Part shown: positions 25,326-30,422 of the stretch, piece by piece
Layout: every line of letters begins with the position of its first letter
How positions within the stretch are numbered: the stretch's first letter is position 1
Source of the DNA: Chrysochromulina tobinii
Lineage: Eukaryota; Haptophyta; Prymnesiales; Chrysochromulinaceae
Direction of reading: 5' to 3'
NCBI GenBank assembly: GCA_001275005.1
Contig: JWZX01002489.1
Location: 1 to 30,422 of the forward strand
Length of the DNA: 30,422 nt
Program-made: the position numbers and the translations under genes
The notes under the pieces: model-generated
What the model was told of the DNA's origin: nothing
Database searches by the model: none
The model's input: the letters and a program-made list of their open reading frames with translations, nothing else

Positions 25326-26564
25326 ATGGCTGCACGTTCGACCTTTCGGTCCCGCTTCGGCTTTGGCTGTTACCGAATAGGCAGCGAAGTCGCGCTGCAC
25401 CGGGCCGCTTTGCATCGAGCAATTGCTCTCGGGTGCACAACATTTGACACTTCTCCAAACTATGTTGACGGCGAAAGCGAGCGGCTACTCGGGCAGGTGT
25501 TAAGCGAAGCACAGGCGCAGCATGGCGTAGCGCGGCATGAGCTATTCATCACCACCAAGGTTGGGGCCATCCAAGGCTTTGACCTTGCATATGCTCGCCA
25601 GCGTGAGGCAGAAGGCCGGGGCTGGTCCAACGTCGTGAAGCTATCTGAAAGCTCTTGGTTTTGCCTATCGCCAGACTTCATCGAGCACTCCGTCCGCTCT
25701 TCGGCCGAGCGCCTTGGCACGTGGCCCGATGCGGTCTTGCTTCACAATCCCGAGTTGCTTCTGAGCGACTTGGTGCGCCATCATGGCACCGCCGCTGCGA
25801 CTTCCTCCGACTCGCAGTCTGCCTTCTATGCCCAGCTGACGGACGCATTTGAGGCGTGCGAACGTCTCACAGATGCAAATGCTCGAGGCGAAACCGGGAT
25901 CCGTGTCTACGGCGTCTCCACCAATCCATTCGGATGTCGCTGGTCTGTGAGCGGTGACGTCAACGTGGCAGAGGCCACGTGTTTGAAGAGGCTCTACAAA
26001 TCGGCAGAAGCGGCGGCCACTCGTCACGGCCGTTCGATGGGGCCGGCGTTTCGGATCGTCCAGCTGCCCCTCAACTTGCTCGAGCCGCATGCGGCCATAG
26101 GCTCGATGCTGCGTGGTCACGATGAGAGCTCTGACGCTGCCTCCGAAGGTCCGCCACTCTCGCCGATAGACCTCGCAAATGAGCTCGGGCTCACCGTGAT
26201 GGCCCACCGACCTCTGAACGCCATCCCACCCGCCGAATTGGCCCCGGCCTCGAGGGAGCGAAAAAACTACCTGGTGTTGCGCGAGACGCGTCCAGTGAAG
26301 CCCACACTCGCTCTGCTTCGTCACACGGTAGGTCCCGTCTTGCTCGCCGCGGCAGGTCGGCACCTCAACCTTGAGGAGCTCGCTCTGCTCTTCACCGCAA
26401 GCGCGCCGGGTGTGGACGTTGCCTTGTGTGGGATGCGCTCGCCGGCTTATGTGGAGCGTACGCTGGCGCTCAACGATGTCTTGGTGCCGCCAGAGACGCA
26501 TCGAGCCGCTGTTCAGGCGCTCAGAACTTTACTGAAGGAGCTGGATCCAGGCTCGGTGGGATAG
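25326..26564 (+). CDS. Aldo/keto reductase family oxidoreductase
   Basis: The protein is 412 residues from the ATG at 25326. It shows the AKR TIM-barrel landmarks in order: FGFGCYRIG (first strand), GCTTFDTSPNYVDGESERLLG with catalytic D41 and Y46 five residues apart, ITTKVG with K78, and VLLHNPE with H140. These four residues make the NADPH-dependent carbonyl-reduction site. The sub-class looks like the L-galactose / D-arabinose dehydrogenase branch (DTSPNY-x-x-GESE-x-x-LG), but the C-terminal half has long insertions, such as the SDSQSAF and RGHDESSDAASEG loops, and substrate cannot be read from sequence. The late ARPLNAI-type motif (AHRPLNAIPP) is present. No targeting peptide is evident, so it is probably cytosolic. 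Ends in TAG, 249 bp from the convergent ANKFY1-like gene. Confidence 0.85.
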   Translation: MAARSTFRSRFGFGCYRIGSEVALHRAALHRAIALGCTTFDTSPNYVDGESERLLGQVLSEAQAQHGVARHELFITTKVGAIQGFDLAYARQREAEGRGWSNVVKLSESSWFCLSPDFIEHSVRSSAERLGTWPDAVLLHNPELLLSDLVRHHGTAAATSSDSQSAFYAQLTDAFEACERLTDANARGETGIRVYGVSTNPFGCRWSVSGDVNVAEATCLKRLYKSAEAAATRHGRSMGPAFRIVQLPLNLLEPHAAIGSMLRGHDESSDAASEGPPLSPIDLANELGLTVMAHRPLNAIPPAELAPASRERKNYLVLRETRPVKPTLALLRHTVGPVLLAAAGRHLNLEELALLFTASAPGVDVALCGMRSPAYVERTLALNDVLVPPETHRAAVQALRTLLKELDPGSVG

Positions 26565-26813
26565 TTAACCGACAAAACCGAAATGCGAAAACGAACGTAA
26601 ATCCAAAATCGAGATCTTTCCTACGATCTCTCCCACGTCGCGGTTCGCGTGCACCGCGCGCGGGCGACCCATTTCTAATCGAATCGTATAATATGGTCTC
26701 TCGTAGTGTGTACCCGGCAAGACCAAGAACAAACAACTAAGACCGTGAACGACGAAGTGCTCTCCCTTTGTTCACCTCTGACCGATGTGGCGCGCGGCCG
26801 CCGAGCGTTACCG
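26565..26813. other. Convergent spacer, reductase / ANKFY1-like
   Basis: This 249-bp gap between two 3' ends is noticeably more AT-rich than the flanking genes, with an A-rich start and TCGTATAATATGG near 26685. It is probably where both transcripts end. No gene or stable hairpin is apparent. Confidence 0.4.
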
Positions 26814-29354
26814 TTAGCGTCGTCTCTCTCTCTGCGGGCCCACCGACTCTCCATCCGAGTCTGCAAATGGATTCTTCATCAGCGCCGCCAACTGCTCCGC
26901 CTCCTCATCAAATGGGTTGGCGACCACCCCGCCATCGAATGGCAACACGCCGCTCGGTTGAAGGTCCTCTGCGCTGAACGGATTCGCGTTCTTCGCGCTG
27001 TTACGCCGTGACAGTATACCTGGACCACCAGCCCCGCCAAACGCGTGAGCCAAGTCGGGGGCTGCCGCGGTACCAAACGGGTTTGCGCCGGCGGGCGATA
27101 CCGACGGGCCAAACGGGTTGTCAAGTGACGGCGTGGGCAGCTGGGACTCGAGATGATCGACCAAGCTGTGCTGCACGGCTTCGCGCTCCACTTGTACGGC
27201 GTGCTGGGCGGCGAGGAGCGCGGCGCCTGTGCTAGGCGGCCCGAGCGGACGGTCGCCGTACGCCTCGAGGATGGGACGGCACTCGATGCACACACGCTCC
27301 GGCTTCATGAGCGCAAACTTGGGGATGGGCAACTTGTGCTCGGAACAGGTGGCACAGACGATGCGACCGCAGTGGCGGCAGTGATGACGCCGGTTGGAGG
27401 CGGAAAAGGGATCGAAGCAGACCTGGCAGTGGTCCATCATGTGGTCGGGCAGCCAGGGCAGCGGCTGCGCGATGCGCGCGAGCATCGAGCCGCGAAGCTC
27501 ACGCGACACCGCTCGCGCACCTCGGAAAGCCTCGTGCTTCGGTGCCTGTGACGAGAGCGCGCAGATGCCGTCGTTGTTGGGCACATTAGGTGAGGCGCCA
27601 CCCGCTACTAGGGCGAGTGCCAGCAGATCGTGCCCCTTGAAGGCTGCGTACATGATCGGCGTGTTGCCGTGCTTGTCCTGCGCGTTGAGCCCTGCGCCGT
27701 GCCGGTGAAGCAGAAAGAGCACCTCGAGCGCTTTGTAACCTTCTTCAACTCCTATGGGCTGATCACACAGCCGATGGAGCGGCGTCTGCTTGAGTACATA
27801 GTCGGCGGTGTTGGAACGCGCGCCCGCGTCGAGCAGGATGCGGCAGCACTCGAGCGCTCCCGTGGGCGCCACCACCGCGTGCTGCAGTGGCGTGAGTCCC
27901 GCGACGTCGCGGTCTTCGACCCCAGCGCCCGCCTGCAGCAGCAATCGGGCGACGGGGGGGTACGGTGCCGCCAGGTGCAGCGCAGCCTCACCGGTAGCAC
28001 TCACCTTGGATGCGACATTGGCGCCGTGCTCGAGGAGCAGTAGAACGAGCGCCTCATCGCCGCGTCGGCAGGCGAGGTGCAGCGCGTTACCGAGGACGCG
28101 CCCGCCGAAGCGCGCCCCGCCGCCGCTGGCCATCTTGTGCAGATCGGCTCGAGCTTCGAGAAGCGGCCGCGCGCTCTCAGACTGTCCCGCGAAGGCGGCC
28201 AGGTGGAGGGGCGTCAGGCCCGCTTCGTTTGGCGCATCCACATTGTCCGCACTCAGCAGTAGTCGAAGAGACACCGCCCGCCCGCTCGTCGCGAGATGGT
28301 GCACCAGGCTGTCGCCCTCTTTGCTATAGCGCGAGAGAGCGCCACGCTCACGCAACGCCGTCGTTGCAGATGCATGCTCGTGGAGCACGGCGAGATCGAG
28401 CGGCGAGTAGCCGTCGGCGTCGACCGCGTTCACGGGCGCCGAGCCCCGCTGCGCCAGGTAGGTGCAAACGTGAGCGTCTCCCGCCTCTGCCGCCACGTGA
28501 AGCAGCGTGCGACCCCCGGCTGCGTTGGTGGGTTGCGGCGAGGCGCCTGCATCGAGCAGCAGCGTGGCGCCGCGCCAGTTGTGCTTGGTGAGTGCCGTCT
28601 GGAGCGGCGTCACGGCGGCGATGGCGCCGCCCGGTTGCGCGCTACTCGCCATCGGGAGCCCGTCGATGGCACACGAGAAGGGCGGCGCGAGCAGGGCATG
28701 AAGCAGCTCCTCGGCGCTCGAGGTGAGTGCGGAGGGTAGCCCCTCAGCAAAGACGTGAAGCTCGCGCCCTTCGAAGCACGTGGCGAAGAGCCACACCTGC
28801 TGTGCGGCTGGAAGGCGCTGGAACGCCTCGCACTCAAACATCTCCGACGGACACTGGGTGGCGTACTTGCTGCACGCCCGCCGAAGGGCCGCGCACGTCG
28901 GCGCTGCCGCAGAGTGCGCGAGGCGTGCGCGCGCCTCTTCGCGACTGATCTCGCGGAGCAAGTCGCAGCACAGCGACGGGATCAGCTGCTGCGCAAGCAC
29001 AGATGAGACAGCATCATCGAGCGCCGGCAGAGCGAACTCCTGTGCCACGCTCCGCAGCCGGAGGAGTGCCGACGCGTCCACCTGCGTCGGAAGCTCGTCA
29101 GCGTAGACGTGGCGGAGGACGTGGAGCAACTCTTCGCGCTCGCAATCGAGCTGCGTCGATGGGCTCTGTGCACTCGTTGCAGCTACCATGCTCGCCAGGT
29201 GAGGGCAGCGAGCCTGCAGCACCAATCGGTGGGCATGGAAAGGAGTGCCAGATCGAGGCTGCAGGCTACAGTCAGCTAGCTCCGACGACGGCCCTTCGTC
29301 CCAGAGGCGCTTACCGAGCAAGTCGAGGAAGTCGCGTTCATAGGAGCTCGCCAT
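26814..29354 (-). CDS. ANKFY1: BTB-ankyrin-FYVE protein, Rabankyrin-5 (ANKFY1)-like, with NPF tail
   Basis: The protein is 846 residues from the ATG at 29354 (MASSYERDF). The frame is open 99 codons further upstream, including ATGs, but that part is basic and low in complexity and sits in the divergent promoter region. Domains: BTB/POZ (about 22-120, with LADCSL and FHAHRLVL), a BACK-like helical region (to about 220), about ten ankyrin repeats (about 246-610; TPLHLAAFAG, NALHLACRRG, TPIMYAAFKG), and a FYVE zinc finger (634-697) with the WLPD start and RRHHCRHCG core that binds PI3P on early endosomes. This domain order is diagnostic of Rabankyrin-5, a Rab5 effector in macropinocytosis and endosome sorting. 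It is shorter than the animal protein (about 1170 residues, about 20 ankyrin repeats). Unlike that protein, it continues about 150 residues past FYVE with five NPF motifs (N746, N758, N791, N813, N828), which are EH-domain ligands. Confidence 0.92.
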   Translation of the reverse strand: MASSYERDFLDLLGKRLWDEGPSSELADCSLQPRSGTPFHAHRLVLQARCPHLASMVAATSAQSPSTQLDCEREELLHVLRHVYADELPTQVDASALLRLRSVAQEFALPALDDAVSSVLAQQLIPSLCCDLLREISREEARARLAHSAAAPTCAALRRACSKYATQCPSEMFECEAFQRLPAAQQVWLFATCFEGRELHVFAEGLPSALTSSAEELLHALLAPPFSCAIDGLPMASSAQPGGAIAAVTPLQTALTKHNWRGATLLLDAGASPQPTNAAGGRTLLHVAAEAGDAHVCTYLAQRGSAPVNAVDADGYSPLDLAVLHEHASATTALRERGALSRYSKEGDSLVHHLATSGRAVSLRLLLSADNVDAPNEAGLTPLHLAAFAGQSESARPLLEARADLHKMASGGGARFGGRVLGNALHLACRRGDEALVLLLLEHGANVASKVSATGEAALHLAAPYPPVARLLLQAGAGVEDRDVAGLTPLQHAVVAPTGALECCRILLDAGARSNTADYVLKQTPLHRLCDQPIGVEEGYKALEVLFLLHRHGAGLNAQDKHGNTPIMYAAFKGHDLLALALVAGGASPNVPNNDGICALSSQAPKHEAFRGARAVSRELRGSMLARIAQPLPWLPDHMMDHCQVCFDPFSASNRRHHCRHCGRIVCATCSEHKLPIPKFALMKPERVCIECRPILEAYGDRPLGPPSTGAALLAAQHAVQVEREAVQHSLVDHLESQLPTPSLDNPFGPSVSPAGANPFGTAAAPDLAHAFGGAGGPGILSRRNSAKNANPFSAEDLQPSGVLPFDGGVVANPFDEEAEQLAALMKNPFADSDGESVGPQRERRR

Positions 29355-29631
29355 GTTTAGGCGAATCGCAGCTTCCCTGCACGGGAAACGAAGACATGAC
29401 CCGGTGTGTGAACAAACAACGGTGTGAACCGGAACATGGAATCTCGAGACCATACCTAAAGAAACTCTGTTTACGTAAAGGTACATGTAAAGATCGGCTC
29501 CCGTGTTTCGGAGTTGACGGCGCGTGCTTGTTGAGTTGCCTCCCCTGCGCTTCTTCTTTCGTTTCCCTCCTGGCATTTTGGTGCGCTTTGTCAGTAAGCG
29601 GGCTTGAAGTTCTACACGGGCCGAAGCCTCA
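29355..29631. promoter_or_regulatory. Divergent promoter region, ANKFY1-like / CX9C gene
   Basis: These 277 bp separate two divergent start codons. They include TACATGTA at 29482-29489, preceded by TTTACGTAAA (29470-29479), which is itself a palindrome. The pair of adjacent AT-rich palindromes stands out from the GC-rich background and is a candidate shared regulatory site. Confidence 0.4.
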
Positions 29632-29910
29632 ATGGTCGCAGGTCCTATCAACCCGACGCTCGCTAATCAGATGGCCTTCAAGGGTGCCGATGGGCTTACC
29701 GATGCGGAGCGCAAAGCGTACGAAGTTTGCAGGCCACTGTCATGCAAGCACGAGACATGCTACAAGCGATACATGTATCTTCCGGCAAAGCAATCGGAGT
29801 GCACGCAGCTGATGAATGCGTGGAAGGCCTGTTTCGCCGAGCAGTTGTCAAAAGCAAGGGATGATTCCGTACCTGGTTTATTTAACGCTTCACGTAACAC
29901 CGTGCCGTAA
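29632..29910 (+). CDS. Small twin-CX9C (CHCH) mitochondrial protein
   Basis: The protein is 92 residues from the ATG at 29632 to TAA. It has two exact CX9C motifs, C33-x9-C43 and C57-x9-C67, separated by 13 residues, which is the helix-hairpin-helix (CHCH) signature of proteins oxidised by Mia40 in the mitochondrial intermembrane space. An extra cysteine (C38) lies inside the first motif. There is no cleavable presequence, as usual for this class. Members include cytochrome c oxidase assembly factors (COX17, COX19, COX23, CMC1, CMC2), complex I subunits and MICOS subunits. I cannot choose among them from sequence; there is no CC-K copper motif of COX17. The N-terminal AERKAYEVC region is helical and the C-terminal ~20 residues look disordered. 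Confidence 0.85.
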   Translation: MVAGPINPTLANQMAFKGADGLTDAERKAYEVCRPLSCKHETCYKRYMYLPAKQSECTQLMNAWKACFAEQLSKARDDSVPGLFNASRNTVP

Positions 29911-30361
29911 CAGCTACGCCGATTCAGCCCACACAATACGACCGACAGGCGCAATGCCAATGGTCGCATTACACTGCATCCCGCGCGACGCACGCCAGAG
30001 ATACAGTGACACAGTCTCAGTCACAGAGTTACAATTGACACTGCCACAAAATCCTTCGCATGCCGTGAAACCCGTGATGTGCTCGAAGCGATGCTCGATG
30101 CCGTGGCCTTTCTTCGTCCTTGTTAAAACGCGCCCCCAGGTGACGCGCTTGCATGAGCGCCGATCCCTCGTTCCACGGCATGTTCTTGCTTGCTTAACAG
30201 TCAGTTCACACCTGGACGCCGCTGCGAAACCGCGTGGGCACGAAGCCACGAACGATGGAGTGATACGCGGTCCTCGTGTCCACAGGCCTTCTTTTTGGAC
30301 GCAGACCGCCCGCGTATCCACGGACATCTAAATTCCCAAGCTGCAGGCGCTAATCACGACG
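29911..30361. other. Intergenic region, 451 bp
   Basis: This region lies between the stop of the CX9C gene and the next + strand start. No supported gene is seen. A 137-codon frame with an ATG on the - strand (29914-30327) has no recognisable domain and I do not call it. A 12-bp direct repeat, GCTGCAGGCGCT, occurs at 30340-30351 and again at 30365-30376, straddling the next start codon. Confidence 0.5.
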
Positions 30362-30422
30362 ATGGCTGCAGGCGCTCTTCACATCACCGATCTCATTCCC
30401 GACTGGCCCGCCTTTCTGCGAG
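30362..30422 (+). CDS. Start of an unidentified gene (3' partial)
   Basis: An ATG at 30362 is the first in frame after a stop at 30329 and opens a frame that runs off the window edge. The 20 visible residues (MAAGALHITDLIPDWPAFLR) have natural codon use and composition but are too few to identify. The start is plausible because it follows a gene-free gap, but the frame could equally be chance. Confidence 0.4.
   Translation, partial: MAAGALHITDLIPDWPAFLR

Noticed and set aside
29914-30327. 137-codon - strand frame with an ATG
   Set aside because: No domain or targeting signal, and its Cys/Arg/Thr-rich composition looks random; it lies over an intergenic spacer.
30340-30376. 12-bp direct repeat flanking the ATG at 30362, as a possible target-site duplication
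   Set aside because: Only 13 bp separate the copies and nothing resembling an inserted element lies between them; it is probably a small chance or slippage repeat.

Overview
The window is nuclear DNA from a GC-rich, gene-dense eukaryote, most likely a unicellular alga with a secondary plastid. A haptophyte, perhaps of the gene-compact pavlovophyte kind, is my best guess, but this is inference from style and not from a marker gene. Eukaryotic signs are AWS-SET-postSET, PHD, Tudor, FYVE, BTB, RING-CH, LIM, PDZ, EF-hand and twin-CX9C domains. A plastid is suggested by a DUF4336-like protein with a tripartite leader and by a kinase resembling the thylakoid STN7/STN8 type. Almost every gene reads as one uninterrupted frame. 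I see no prokaryotic operons, rRNA, convincing tRNA, transposon or CRISPR array.

Layout, left to right. (1) Positions 2-3379 (+): a 5'-truncated LIM / coiled-coil / triple-PDZ scaffold. (2) 3839-6073 (-): a protein with four EF-hands. (3) 6458-7927 (-): a DUF4336 protein with plastid targeting. (4) 8128-9273 (-): a RING-CH (MARCH-type) membrane E3 ligase. (5) 9477-10535 (+): an Mss4/RABIF-like zinc domain fused to a PDZ domain. (6) A 960-bp convergent spacer holding a 36-bp x 3 minisatellite. (7) 11496-14045 (-): a Tudor/PHD/SET histone methyltransferase. (8) 14231-15331 (-): an STN-like kinase. (9) 15587-24961 (-): a giant protein of about 68 Armadillo repeats. (10) 25326-26564 (+): an aldo/keto reductase. 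(11) 26814-29354 (-): a BTB-ankyrin-FYVE protein of Rabankyrin-5 (ANKFY1) type with a tail of five NPF motifs. (12) 29632-29910 (+): a small twin-CX9C mitochondrial protein. (13) From 30362 (+): the first 20 codons of another gene.

The genes do not form one pathway; they look like ordinary eukaryotic neighbours on both strands. Two divergent pairs (4/5 and 11/12) have short shared upstream regions of 200-280 bp. A loose endomembrane theme exists (Mss4-PDZ, ANKFY1-like, RING-CH), but I would not read linkage as function. The most unusual items are the Mss4-PDZ fusion, the NPF-rich tail on the ANKFY1-like protein, the ~68-repeat ARM protein with a recurring short repeat class, and a perfect 126-bp duplication inside two PDZ domains. 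Starts were placed at the first in-frame ATG; several frames stay open upstream without an ATG, so missing short 5' exons are possible.
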